From positions 1,013,501 to 1,077,500 of the forward strand of contig NZ_CP146986.1 of assembly GCF_037126175.1 (NCBI RefSeq): a stretch of DNA of 64,000 nucleotides. The letters run 5' to 3'. The translations under genes were made by a program, and so were the position numbers. The number at the start of each line of letters is the position of its first letter. Position 1 is the first letter of the stretch. Positions 27,707 to 36,311 of this stretch are shown one piece after another. The stretch is from Pseudomonas sp. RSB 5.4. GTDB taxonomy: Bacteria; Pseudomonadota; Gammaproteobacteria; Pseudomonadales; Pseudomonadaceae. The notes beneath the pieces are model-generated. The model worked only from the letters and a program-made list of their open reading frames with translations, was not told where the DNA came from and made no database searches.

Positions 27707-29071
27707 ATGAATCACTCCAACGGCCCCAAGCGCCATCTGCCGGTGCTGCAGGCGTTGCTGATCACGCTGGGCATGGTGATCACCACCGACATCCTGAAAA
27801 CCGCGCCGACCGTGGCGCTGAACGTCGGGCCGGAATATTTCTATTGGGTCTGGGTGCTCGGCGGTCTCGCGTCGATGAGCGGGGCCTTGTGTTTCGCCGA
27901 AATGGCCAGCGCATTTCCGCACCCGGGCGGCGACTATCACTTTCTGCGCACGGCCTATGGCGAGCGCATGGGCTTCCTGTTTGCCTGGTCGCGCTTCTCG
28001 GTGATGCATACCGGCTGGATCGCCTTGTCGGCGTTCATGTTTGCCGATTACGTCAACGCCGTGGTGCCGCTCGGTCGATACGGCTCGGGGCTGTTTGCCG
28101 GCGGGGTGATCGCCGCGCTGGTGCTGCTCAATCTCACCGGCAAGCACATCGGTTTCATCACTCAGACCTTATTGGTGGGCCTGTTGGCGCTGGGCTTTTT
28201 GAGCATTGCCAGCGCCGGTGTGTGGCTGGCGTGGCAGGGGATTGAAGCACCGCCACCGAGCGTTTCGGTCACGCCGGAAAACACCGGTATGGCCGGATTT
28301 TCCGCAGCGATGATTTTCGTGTTTCTGGCGTTCGGCGGCTGGAGCGATGCGGCGACCTTGTCGGCGGAAGTGCGCGATGGTCGACGTGGAATATTCATCG
28401 CCATGCTCGGTGCGCTGACGCTGCTGATGGCGATTTATCTGGCGCTGAACTGGGCGTTCGTTCGAGGCCTGGGTTTCGCTGGACTGGCAGCGAGCAACGC
28501 ACCGGCCGTGGAACTGTTGAACCGTGCATTCGGTGCGCCGGGGGTGCTGCTGATTCTGCTGATGGTCGGCATCGCGGCCATCGCCAGCATCAACTCGACC
28601 TTGCTGGTCGGCGCGCGCACCACTTACGCCGCGGCCCGCGATGTGCCGCAGTTGCGTCGTTTCGGCGAGTGGGACGAACGCGACGGCGTGCCGCGCAAGG
28701 CCTTGCTGGCGGAGGGCGCGGTGGCATTGTTGCTGGTGCTGTTCGGCAGTTTCACCCAGAGCGGCTTCAACACCATGGTCGAGTACCTGACCCCGGTGTA
28801 CTGGCTGTTTCTGAGCTTCAGCAGCCTGGCGTTGATCATCCTGCGCCGGCGCTTTCCCAAGGTGCCGAGGCCGGTGAAGGTGCCGTTGTATCCGCTGTTG
28901 CCGCTGCTGTTTTTCGGGCTGTGCCTGTACATGCTCTATTCGAGCGTGACGGTGGTGGGGTGGGGCGCATTTCTGGGGATTGGCGTGTTGCTGGTCGGCG
29001 CGCTGCTGCTGGCGGGATCGAGCCGCCTGGCGTCGACGCCTCGGCAAGCTCTCGGACAGATGAACGATTAG
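27707..29071 (+). CDS. APC-family amino acid/amine permease
   Basis: 454 aa with about twelve hydrophobic segments. The N-terminal region has VITTDILKTAPTVALNVGPE and CFAEMASAFPHPGGDYHFLR, the conserved first helices of the APC superfamily. The substrate is not evident. It follows the TonB-receptor gene by 41 bases on the same strand and is probably cotranscribed. Its 3' end overlaps the convergent lipoprotein gene by 4 bases. Confidence 0.9.
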   Translation: MNHSNGPKRHLPVLQALLITLGMVITTDILKTAPTVALNVGPEYFYWVWVLGGLASMSGALCFAEMASAFPHPGGDYHFLRTAYGERMGFLFAWSRFSVMHTGWIALSAFMFADYVNAVVPLGRYGSGLFAGGVIAALVLLNLTGKHIGFITQTLLVGLLALGFLSIASAGVWLAWQGIEAPPPSVSVTPENTGMAGFSAAMIFVFLAFGGWSDAATLSAEVRDGRRGIFIAMLGALTLLMAIYLALNWAFVRGLGFAGLAASNAPAVELLNRAFGAPGVLLILLMVGIAAIASINSTLLVGARTTYAAARDVPQLRRFGEWDERDGVPRKALLAEGAVALLLVLFGSFTQSGFNTMVEYLTPVYWLFLSFSSLALIILRRRFPKVPRPVKVPLYPLLPLLFFGLCLYMLYSSVTVVGWGAFLGIGVLLVGALLLAGSSRLASTPRQALGQMND

Positions 29072-29529
29072 AACGATATGTCGGCCGGTTGCGACAGACG
29101 CAGCACCGACAGATCCCCGGTAATGCGTTTGTACGCCAGACGAATCGCCTCGATGTTACCGGCGTTCTGCGGATTGTTCTCGTGCAGGATCACGATCACC
29201 TTGGTGCTCAGCCGCTCAGGCTCTTTCGCCCCATGATCACGCCACTGTCCGTAGGCATCGAACACGGTGAAACCGTCGGGAAACCGCGACGTCACTTCCG
29301 TGTCGAGAAACTCGCGCCAGCGCGCCGGGCTGACTGCGCCTTCCTTGCCATCCACGGTGCCCACCGAGAAGTACAGCTCGGTGCGGATCCACTGCGCCTG
29401 CGCCGGTCGTGTGGCATCGCCTAGCAGGGTCGAACTGGCGGGGTCTTTGGTATGCACCGAAACAGCAGGAGGACTGGCGCACCCGGCGACAGCGACAAAC
29501 AGTGCAGCCAGTAAAAGGCGTCTTTGCAT
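29068..29529 (-). CDS. DUF3574 family lipoprotein
   Basis: 153 aa. The N-terminus MQRRLLLAALFVAVAGC is a lipoprotein signal with the acylated Cys at 17. The mature part matches DUF3574: WIRTELYFSVGTVDGKEGAV, WREFLDTEVTSRFPDGFTVF and KVIVILHENNPQNAGNIEAI. Location is outer or inner membrane, periplasm-facing. Function is unknown. Confidence 0.88.
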   Translation of the reverse strand: MQRRLLLAALFVAVAGCASPPAVSVHTKDPASSTLLGDATRPAQAQWIRTELYFSVGTVDGKEGAVSPARWREFLDTEVTSRFPDGFTVFDAYGQWRDHGAKEPERLSTKVIVILHENNPQNAGNIEAIRLAYKRITGDLSVLRLSQPADISF

Positions 29530-29664
29530 GGAACATCCCTTTTTATGAGTTAAGTGCAGACGCGCAATTATAAGGGGCGAGCTTAATAGCGATAAAAGAT
29601 TAAAAAGTGGTTTGTTGGTTGATTAATGGAATAAGAAACCAACGAGTCCTGGATGCTCAATGTA

Positions 29665-30354
29665 CCGCCGCCTTCGCGGGCAAGCCCGGCTCCCACAGGT
29701 TTTGCGGTGTAAACAGATCCGCTGATCGACACCATCCACTGTGGGAGCGGGCTTGCCCGCGAAAGCGCCGGTTCAGTCAACAAAGATGTTGGATCTACCA
29801 ACGCCATCGCTGGCAGGCCAGCTCCCACAGGTTTTTGCGCTGTGCACAGATCCGTTGATCGACACCATCCACTGTGGGAGCGGGCTTGCCCGCGAAAGCG
29901 CCGGTTCAGTCAATGAAGATGTTGGATCTACCAACGTCATCGCTGGCAAGCCAGCTCCCACAGGTTTTTGCGGTGTGCACAAATCCGCTGATCGACACCA
30001 TCCACTGTGGGAGCGGGCTTGCCCGCGAAAGCGCCGGTTCAGTCGATAAAGACGTTGGATGTACCAACGCCATCGCTGGCAAGCCAGCTCCCACAGGTTT
30101 TTGCGGTGTGCACAGATCCGCTGATCGACACCATCCACTGTGGGAGCGGGCTTGCCCGCGAAAGCGCCGGTTCAGTCAACGAAGATGTTGGATGTACCAA
30201 CGTCATCGCTGGCAAGCCAGCTCCCACAGGTTTTGCGGTGTGCACAGATCCGCTGATCGACACCATCCACTGTGGGAGCGGGCTTGCCCGCGAAAGCGCC
30301 GGTTCAGTCAACGAAGATGTTGGATGTACCAACGTCATCGCTGGCAAGCCAGCT
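29665..30354. repeat. Tandem REP array, five 133-bp units, left part
   Basis: Units start with TCCACTGTGGGAGCGGGCTT at 29735, 29868, 30001, 30134 and 30266, so the period is 132-133 bp. Each unit holds one REP with core GCGGGCTTGCCCGC, the spacer CGGTTCAGTCAA(C/T)GAAGATG, one opposite REP with core CGCTGGCAAGCCAGC, and the spacer GTGCACAGATCCGCTGATCG. A sixth, divergent REP precedes at 29665. The fifth unit is cut at its second REP by the IS110-family element and resumes at 31530. Frames open across the array are by-products. Confidence 0.92.
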
Positions 30355-30369
30355 TGTATGCTGGGACTT

Positions 30370-30516
30370 GAAGGGAGGAGGAGGGACAAAGCCAGATTCT
30401 GACTGTTGACGCAGTACAGATCCGTGGGAGATTTCGCTCCTCCTCCTTTCACCCAAGCGCCGATAAAGAATGCTTCTGGCTAGACCGACGATAGGAACAA
30501 GCCTGCGCCCCTGGGT
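30370..30516 (+). ncRNA. Predicted bridge RNA of the IS110-family element
   Basis: Target-binding loop: a 14-bp lower stem (30370-30383 with 30437-30450), left guide AAGCCAG (30389-30395) identical to the left target flank, an upper stem TCTG-ACTG / CAGT-a-CAGA (30398-30420), and right guide GTGGGAG (30424-30430) complementary to the right target CTCCCAC including the CT core. Donor-binding loop: a lower stem of ACCCA and GCGC blocks (30451-30460 with 30505-30516), left guide AGAAT (30467-30471) matching the element's right end before its CT, and right guide ACAAG (30497-30501) complementary to CTTGT at the element's left end. This follows the IS110 bridge-RNA logic described for IS621. Transcript ends are not defined. 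Confidence 0.8.
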
Positions 30517-30558
30517 GATCCCTTCAAGTGTTCAAAACCATATCTCGGGGGGTGTTCA

Positions 30559-31506
30559 ATGGCAATGTCGGTTTCTGTTTCCAAGCCAATCGTGGGCGTG
30601 GATGTCGCCAAGAATGAGCTGGTCATCTATCAGGCCGAGCTGGATCTGTTCGAGACTATTTCCAATGACAAGGCAGCGATAGAGAAATGGCTGAAAGCCT
30701 TGCCTGCACCGGTTGATCTGGCCATCGAATCGACCAATATCTATCACTTGGCGTTCGCCGATCTGGCCCATGAAGCCGGGTGCACGATTTACATGGTCGG
30801 TGGCTACGAGCTGAGTCATTACCGCAAAGGAGTGAATGTTCGCGCTAAAACCGACGCGCTGGACGCAAAACTGCTCGCCCGTTATCTGAAAAATGAATAC
30901 GAAGAACTGCATCCCTGGATTCCGCCATCGCCGCTGTATCGCGGACTCTTGAGCCTTTTTCGTCGTCGCGCAGCGCTGGTTCAGGCGCGCGTTGGCTTGG
31001 TGCAAAGTTGGAAAAATGAGCCGCTGCTTAAAAGCGCGTTTGCCGAGCAAGTGGCCTCAATGCAGAGGCTTGAGACATTGGTCGAGAAGATGATCAACGA
31101 GCAGTTGAAAGAAGCCGGTTTGCTTGCCCAACTGAAGCGATGCACGAAAGTCGAAGGCGTTGGTTTTCTGACTGGAGCCCGTTTGATTGTTGCGTTTCAA
31201 CGGGGTGATTTCAGGAATGCAGATGCATTCATCGCGTTTTTGGGGATGGATTTGCGAGTGTCACAGTCGGGGCAGAAGGATGGTCGCCGAAGCCTGACCA
31301 AGCGTGGAGATCCGGAAGCTCGTCGACTGCTGCATAACGCAGCCATGTCGGCCAGTCGTACGCCAGCCTGGAAAGGCTTCTACGAGGAGCAAAGAGCCCG
31401 AGGCTTCAGCACGACACAGGCACTGGTGATACTGGCTCGAAAGCTTGCGCGGGTGGTATTCGCTCTGCTCAAGGGGCAAAGCGAATATCAACCGAAGGCC
31501 GGTTGA
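30559..31506 (+). CDS. IS110-family transposase (DEDD recombinase)
   Basis: 315 aa. The RuvC-like N-terminal domain has D15 (VGVDVAKNE), E57 (AIEST), and D99 and D102 (KTDALDAKLLARY). The C-terminal Tnp domain has the probable catalytic serine S237 in SQSGQKDGRRSLTKRGDPEA. Length is normal for the family. GGGGGGTG lies just before the start; ATG at 30565 is an alternative. It would recombine target and donor as directed by the bridge RNA just upstream. Confidence 0.93.
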   Translation: MAMSVSVSKPIVGVDVAKNELVIYQAELDLFETISNDKAAIEKWLKALPAPVDLAIESTNIYHLAFADLAHEAGCTIYMVGGYELSHYRKGVNVRAKTDALDAKLLARYLKNEYEELHPWIPPSPLYRGLLSLFRRRAALVQARVGLVQSWKNEPLLKSAFAEQVASMQRLETLVEKMINEQLKEAGLLAQLKRCTKVEGVGFLTGARLIVAFQRGDFRNADAFIAFLGMDLRVSQSGQKDGRRSLTKRGDPEARRLLHNAAMSASRTPAWKGFYEEQRARGFSTTQALVILARKLARVVFALLKGQSEYQPKAG

Positions 31507-31522
31507 GGGCTATCCCTCAACC
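31501..31522. other. Right-end hairpin of the IS element
   Basis: GGTTGAGGG, CTAT, CCCTCAACC: a perfect 9-bp stem that includes the transposase stop codon and lies 7 bases inside the right boundary. It may act as transposase terminator or as a structural part of the right end. Confidence 0.7.
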
Positions 31523-31529
31523 ATAGAAT

Positions 31530-31575
31530 CTCCCACAGGTTTGGTGGCGTGCACTGATCCCTTGATCGACTCTGA
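31530..31575. repeat. Right remainder of the interrupted REP array unit
   Basis: CTCCCACAGGTTT continues with GTGCACTGATCC and TTGATCGAC, matching the array spacer after the REP (GTGCACAGATCC, CTGATCGAC). The array ends here. Confidence 0.85.
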
Positions 31576-31610
31576 AAAACGCGCCATCAAGGCATAAATA
31601 AATATGCCGC

Positions 31611-32522
31611 TCAGCGCCCTTCATGCTGCTTGCGATAAGCTCCCGGTTGCACCCCCACCGACTTGGCAAACGCCCGGGTAAACGCGGCGATCGACTGATA
31701 GCCCACCGCCGCGCACACCTGCTCCACCGTGTGATTGGCCCGTAGCAACTGGCAGGCATGCCGCATGCGCAACGCCAGCAGCACTTGCCCCGGCGACTGC
31801 CCGGCCAGCTCATTGAAGCGTTTGAAAAACGCCGAGCGCGACAGGCCGATACTCGCCGCCATGCTCTCCAGCGACCACGGCAATTGCGGTTGTTCGATCA
31901 ACTGATCCAGCAACGGCGCGAACTGCGGATTGCGCGCCAATGCCACCAGGCCGCCGAGGCTCTGGTTGTCGGCCATCTGCTGGCGCAACACGTACAAAAA
32001 CAGCAGATGACTCAGGCGTTCGAGCAGCGCCGAGGAGGGCGCCGGCAGGCGTTCGCACTCTTGCAGGATCAACTCGAACAAGGCTCGCGCCGCGCTCGAA
32101 GAAGGATCGCCCGCGCGCAGGATGATCCAGTCCGGCAAGCCTTCGATGATCAGCGATGACAATCCCGACTTGAAATGAAAGAACCCGCAAACCAGCCCGA
32201 CACCGTCCTGCGCCTGACTGTCGAGCGCGGTCATGGCCATGCGCGGCAGCGTCTGGGCGATGCTCGCCTCTTCGGCGCTGGAGAGGCGGTAATTCAGATC
32301 CCGCAGCAGGAACACTGCATCCCCGGTGTTCAGCGGAATTGGCTGCTCCTGCCCGTCAATGTGCAGCCAGCAGCGGCCCTGCACGATCAAGTGAAAACTT
32401 GCGCGCGCCAGCCCATGGGTGCTGGCGTGCCAACCACCGCAATAGCGGCCGACGTGAAACAGACTGGCGTCGAGTTCGAGGCTTTCTAATAACCAATCAA
32501 CCAGTGGGCTGGACGAAATCAT
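31611..32522 (-). CDS. AraC-family transcriptional regulator with cupin-type sensor domain
   Basis: 303 aa. The N-terminal half is a cupin-like effector domain (GRYCGGWHASTHGLARASFH, HIDGQEQPIPLNTGDAVFLL). The C-terminal half holds two helix-turn-helix motifs: WSLESMAASIGLSRSAFFKR and VEQVCAAVGYQSIAAFTRAF. It is divergent from the AhpD-like gene at 32626, with a 103-base gap that probably carries both promoters, so regulation of that gene is likely by context. Confidence 0.9.
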   Translation of the reverse strand: MISSSPLVDWLLESLELDASLFHVGRYCGGWHASTHGLARASFHLIVQGRCWLHIDGQEQPIPLNTGDAVFLLRDLNYRLSSAEEASIAQTLPRMAMTALDSQAQDGVGLVCGFFHFKSGLSSLIIEGLPDWIILRAGDPSSSAARALFELILQECERLPAPSSALLERLSHLLFLYVLRQQMADNQSLGGLVALARNPQFAPLLDQLIEQPQLPWSLESMAASIGLSRSAFFKRFNELAGQSPGQVLLALRMRHACQLLRANHTVEQVCAAVGYQSIAAFTRAFAKSVGVQPGAYRKQHEGR

Positions 32523-32625
32523 CTAATGGAAACACTCAGGAGCAAGTAATCGCTACTTTAGAATATGGAACGAAATTTTTATAACCAACAGACTGGCCGG
32601 ACACTCAACAGCAGGAGTCCACTCC

Positions 32626-33171
32626 ATGTCGCGTCTTACTCTACACACCGTGCAAAGCGCTCCCGAAGCCGCTAAACCGTTTCTGGAAAATGCGCAGAAA
32701 AACTCCGGATTCATTCCGAACCTGCTGGCCGTGCTGGCCAATGCCCCGGCCGCGCTGGAAACCTACGTTACGGTATCGGCGCTCAATGGCAAGTCCGAAC
32801 TCAGCCTCGCCGAGCGCGAAGTGGTGCAACTGATTGCGGCGACCCACCATGGTTGCGATTTCTGTGTCGCAGGTCATACCGCTGTCGCGCTGAATAAGGC
32901 AAAACTGCCGCCGGAAGTGGTCAGTGCGCTGCGTGAAAAAGCCACTGTCCCCGTGGAAAAACTGGAAACCCTGGCCGCGTTTGCCCGCGAAGTGATTGCC
33001 ACCCGGGGCAAGGTCAGCGATCAGACCTTCAACCAGTTCAAGGCCGCGGGCTACACCGAAGGCAATGCGCTGGAAGTGATTCTCGGCATCAGCCTGGCGA
33101 CCCTGTGCAACTTCGCCAACGTATTCGCCGACACGCCGCTCAACCCCGAGCTGGCCCCATATCGCGCGTAA
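32626..33171 (+). CDS. Carboxymuconolactone decarboxylase/AhpD-family protein
   Basis: 181 aa. The CMD-type core has the redox pair in HHGCDFCVAGH (about residues 82-92) with an upstream Glu in LAEREVVQLIAATHH, as in AhpD peroxidase-like proteins. It probably acts as a thiol-dependent peroxidase or related enzyme in the cytoplasm. It is transcribed divergently from the AraC-family gene and followed 65 bases later by an acyl-CoA-dehydrogenase-like gene. Confidence 0.88.
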   Translation: MSRLTLHTVQSAPEAAKPFLENAQKNSGFIPNLLAVLANAPAALETYVTVSALNGKSELSLAEREVVQLIAATHHGCDFCVAGHTAVALNKAKLPPEVVSALREKATVPVEKLETLAAFAREVIATRGKVSDQTFNQFKAAGYTEGNALEVILGISLATLCNFANVFADTPLNPELAPYRA

Positions 33172-33236
33172 TCGGCCAGCGGTTCCGGCAGCGTCGTCTA
33201 TGGTTGATGCGGCTGCGTAAAAAGGAGAAAAACGAC

Positions 33237-34307
33237 ATGCTCAATCCGGCATTGATTCAATGGCTGGAACACAACGCCCAGGCACTGGATGTGGGCGACG
33301 GCGATCCGCAGCAGGTGCTGACGCAATTGGCGCAGGCTCAGGTGCTGCGCGTCGGCATCAACCCGGCGCTGGGCGGCAGCGGCGGTCACGTCAGTGATGC
33401 CGTGGAAACCCTGGCCGCTGTCGCCAGCCATTCACTGGCGGCGGCGTTTGTGTTCTGGGGCCAACGGGCCTTTATCGAATACCTGCTGCACAGTCCCAAC
33501 GCTGCGCTGAGGGAAAAACTGCTGCCGTCACTGCTCAGTGGAGAGCTGGCCGGAGCCACCGGTTTGTCCAACGCGATGAAGTACCTGTCCGGCATCGAGG
33601 CATTGCAAGTGCGCGCCGCCCACACCGCAGACGGCTGGACCTTGAACGGGCGCCTGCACTGGGTCACCAATCTGCGCAAAAGCGGTTTTGTGGTGGCAGC
33701 GGCAATCGAGCACGAGGAGGGCGGCTCGCCGTTCGTGCTGGCGATTGCGGATGACGCTGCTGGTGTGCAACGTTCCGCCGACCTGCAACTGATGGGGCTG
33801 CAATCGAGTAACACGGCTGCGATCGATTTCGCGCAAGTGGCGGTCGGACGCGAATGGTTGCTGCATGAAGATGCACGCAAGTTTCTGCCGGCGGTACGCC
33901 CGGCGTTTCTCGGTCTGCAATGCGGTATGGCGATCGGTCTGGCGCGACGGGCACTGACCGAGGTCGAAGGACATTTGCAGGACGGGCGCTCGATCCTGCT
34001 GGAGCCGTTGCAGGAACAACGCGAGCTACTGGCGCAGACCGTCGATGCGCTCAAGCAGGGCCTGCACGACGGACGTTTCCTGACCCAGCCGGGTGCGTTA
34101 TTCCAGATCCGCATCGCGCTGGCCGAATCCGCCGCCAACGCCGTGCAACTGGAACTGCAATCCAGCGGCGGCAAAGCCTATCTGACCGAGCACGGCAGCG
34201 GTTTCGCCCGGCGCTGGCGCGAGTCGGCGTTCGTGCCGATTGTCACCCCAAGCCTGGTGCAACTGCGCGCCGAATTGCAGCGGCAGAAACGGGAAGCGAC
34301 GGCATGA
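33237..34307 (+). CDS. Acyl-CoA-dehydrogenase-fold flavoprotein
   Basis: 356 aa from ATG 33237, preceded by AAGGAG; the longer open frame starts inside the previous gene and is rejected. The fold is visible in SLAAAFVFWGQRAFIEYLL, GATGLSNAMKYLSG, the middle beta-domain with WTLNGRLHWVTNLRKSGFVV, and a helical C-terminal domain. No acyl-CoA active-site Glu is obvious to me, so it may be a flavin monooxygenase of the DszC/SfnC kind rather than a true dehydrogenase. Its stop overlaps the next ATPase start by 4 bases (ATGA), so it forms an operon with the importer genes. Confidence 0.8.
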   Translation: MLNPALIQWLEHNAQALDVGDGDPQQVLTQLAQAQVLRVGINPALGGSGGHVSDAVETLAAVASHSLAAAFVFWGQRAFIEYLLHSPNAALREKLLPSLLSGELAGATGLSNAMKYLSGIEALQVRAAHTADGWTLNGRLHWVTNLRKSGFVVAAAIEHEEGGSPFVLAIADDAAGVQRSADLQLMGLQSSNTAAIDFAQVAVGREWLLHEDARKFLPAVRPAFLGLQCGMAIGLARRALTEVEGHLQDGRSILLEPLQEQRELLAQTVDALKQGLHDGRFLTQPGALFQIRIALAESAANAVQLELQSSGGKAYLTEHGSGFARRWRESAFVPIVTPSLVQLRAELQRQKREATA

Positions 34308-35146
34308 CTGCGCCGCTGCTGGAGGCGCACGGCATCAGCCTCGGCTACCCGCGAGAGCAGGACTGGCACACCGTGCTGGAACACTTCGACCTGCAATTGC
34401 AGCCCGGTGAAGTGGTGACCATTCTCGGCCCCAGCGGTGTCGGCAAATCCAGTCTGCTGCGAGTGCTGGCGGGTTTGCAGGCGCCGCAACAGGGCCGGGT
34501 GAGCCTGCTTGGCGAGCCACTGACCGGCGCGCATCCACGGGTGGCGGTGGCGTTTCAGGACCCGAGCCTGTTGCCGTGGCTGACTCTGGAAAAGAACGTC
34601 GCCTTCGGCCTCGACTTCGCCCGCCAGCCGCACCTGACGGCCGAGCAGCGCAAGGCGCGGATCGACCACGCAATTGCCGCGGTTGGCCTAGAACATGCGC
34701 GGTCGCAGCACCCGGCGCAGTTGTCCGGCGGCATGGCCCAACGCACCGCGTTGGCCCGCTGTCTGGCGCGGCAGCCGCAGGTGCTGTTGCTCGATGAACC
34801 GTTCGGCGCGCTGGATGAAATCACCCGCGCTGACATGCAGCAGTTGCTCCTGCAACTGATTGCCGAGCACCACACCGCAGCCGTGTTGATCACCCACGAC
34901 ATCGACGAAGCCCTGCTGCTTTCCGAGCGGATTCTGCTACTGGGTAACAGCCCGGCGCACATCCTCGGCGAGTGGCGCATCGACCTGCCTCAGCCGCGTG
35001 CCGAGCTGGTCGAAGAACTGGGCGCGCTGCGCATCGACATCCTCAAAACCCTTCGGCGGGCGAGCCGCAACTCCCTCACTCAACCTGTGCCCGCTACGTC
35101 GGAGATTGACCATGTGCCTGGACGACTTCACTCACACACGTCGTGA
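34304..35146 (+). CDS. ABC importer ATPase, NitT/TauT (SsuB-like) type
   Basis: 280 aa. Walker A GPSGVGKSS (about 43-51), signature LSGGMAQRTALARCL, Walker B VLLLDEPFGALDE and switch His in ITHDIDEAL are present. The 3' end overlaps the binding-protein gene by 35 bases. Family members import nitrate, taurine, sulfonates, pyrimidine precursors and similar ligands; the ligand here is open. Confidence 0.9.
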   Translation: MTAPLLEAHGISLGYPREQDWHTVLEHFDLQLQPGEVVTILGPSGVGKSSLLRVLAGLQAPQQGRVSLLGEPLTGAHPRVAVAFQDPSLLPWLTLEKNVAFGLDFARQPHLTAEQRKARIDHAIAAVGLEHARSQHPAQLSGGMAQRTALARCLARQPQVLLLDEPFGALDEITRADMQQLLLQLIAEHHTAAVLITHDIDEALLLSERILLLGNSPAHILGEWRIDLPQPRAELVEELGALRIDILKTLRRASRNSLTQPVPATSEIDHVPGRLHSHTS

Positions 35147-36311
35147 CTTCCTCAAACTCAGCGCGCTGCTGACTGCCGGCGGTGCGTTGCCGCTGCTCAA
35201 CAGCCTCAGCGCGCGCGCCGCTGCCGAGCCGAACGCGCCAGTGCGCATCGGTTATCTGCCGATCACCGACGCCACGCCGTTGCTGGTCGCACACAACAAT
35301 GGCCTGTTCGAGGCCGAAGGTATTCAGGCTGAACGCCCGGTGCTGCTGCGCAGTTGGGCGCAGGTGATCGAGGCGTTCATTTCCGGACAGGTCAACGTGA
35401 TTCACCTGCTGTCGCCGATGACGGTGTGGGCGCGCTACGGCAGCAAGGTGCCGGCCAAGGTCGTGGCGTGGAACCACGTTGGTGGCTCGGGTCTGACCGT
35501 GGCGCCGGGCATCACCGAGGTCAAGCAACTCGGTGGGCAATCGGTGGCGATACCGTTCTGGTACTCGATTCATAACGTGGTGGTGCAGCAACTGTTCCGC
35601 GACCACGGACTGGTGCCGGTGAGCAAATCGGCGAGCGCCGCGCTGGCGCCGAACGAAGTCAATCTGCTGGTGCTGCCGCCGTCGGATATGCCGCCGGCCC
35701 TGGCGAGCAAACGCATCGCCGGCTACATCGTCGCCGAGCCGTTCAACGCCCTGGCCGAGGAGCTCAAGGTCGGCCGCGTGCAGCGCTTTACCGGCGACGT
35801 CTGGCGCAATCACGCCTGCTGCGTGGTGTTCATGCATGAGCAGGATCTGAACAACCGTCCCGAGTGGTCGCAGAAAGTGGTCAACGCGATCGTCAAGGCG
35901 CAGGTCTGGACCCGCGACAACCGCGCCGAGGCGGCGAAACTACTGTCCAAGGACGGCGCCAATCGCTACACCCCGCACGCGCAACCGGTGCTCGACCGGG
36001 TGCTGTCGCCGGCCACCAGCGACCGCGAGCAATACCTGGCCAGCGGCGCGATCCAGCACAGCCAGTGGGACGAGCAGCGCATCGACTTTCAGCCGTACCC
36101 GTTCCCCAGCTACACCGAAGAACTGGTCAAACGTCTGAAGGACACCTTGATCGAGGGTGATAAAGGCTTCCTCGCCAGCCTTGATCCGCAGCAAACCGCT
36201 AAAGATCTGGTGGACGATCGCTTTGTGCGCAACGCCATTGCGGCGGTGGGTGGCATGCAGACCTTCGGCCTGCCGGAAAGCTTCGAACGCAGCGAGGAGT
36301 TCAGCCTCTGA
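35112..36311 (+). CDS. ABC importer substrate-binding protein, NitT/TauT type, Tat signal
   Basis: 399 aa from ATG 35112, inside the end of the ATPase gene. A twin-arginine signal is clear: THTRRDFLKLSALLTAGGAL, cut near SARAAA. The mature NMT1/SsuA-like part has IGYLPITDATPLLVAHNNGLFE, VIEAFISGQVNVIHLLSPM and IAGYIVAEPFNALAEELKVG. Tat export suggests folding or cofactor loading before export. The next permease gene overlaps by 1 base. Confidence 0.9.
   Translation: MCLDDFTHTRRDFLKLSALLTAGGALPLLNSLSARAAAEPNAPVRIGYLPITDATPLLVAHNNGLFEAEGIQAERPVLLRSWAQVIEAFISGQVNVIHLLSPMTVWARYGSKVPAKVVAWNHVGGSGLTVAPGITEVKQLGGQSVAIPFWYSIHNVVVQQLFRDHGLVPVSKSASAALAPNEVNLLVLPPSDMPPALASKRIAGYIVAEPFNALAEELKVGRVQRFTGDVWRNHACCVVFMHEQDLNNRPEWSQKVVNAIVKAQVWTRDNRAEAAKLLSKDGANRYTPHAQPVLDRVLSPATSDREQYLASGAIQHSQWDEQRIDFQPYPFPSYTEELVKRLKDTLIEGDKGFLASLDPQQTAKDLVDDRFVRNAIAAVGGMQTFGLPESFERSEEFSL

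Larger units (their letters stand above)
30355..31531 (+). mobile_element. IS110-family insertion sequence inserted in a REP (CT core)
   Basis: The interrupted REP reads ...GCAAGCCAGCT at 30344-30354 and resumes CTCCCACAGG at 31530. Removing 1177 bp and one CT restores the array unit. There are no terminal inverted repeats, as expected for IS110 elements. Contents are a left end that folds as a bridge RNA, one transposase gene and a short right end with a hairpin. The element looks intact. Confidence 0.9.

Noticed and set aside
29735..30354. CRISPR-like regular array
   Set aside because: The whole 133-bp unit is repeated including the spacers, units contain REP palindromes, and no cas genes are present.
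29874..30402. Several 100-165-codon frames in the 133-bp array
   Set aside because: 133 is not a multiple of 3, so repeated words shift through frames; these are repeat by-products in all directions.
33920..34303. Upstream extension of the NitT/TauT ATPase
   Set aside because: Lies within the flavoprotein gene in another frame. The ATGA overlap at 34304 is the natural start.
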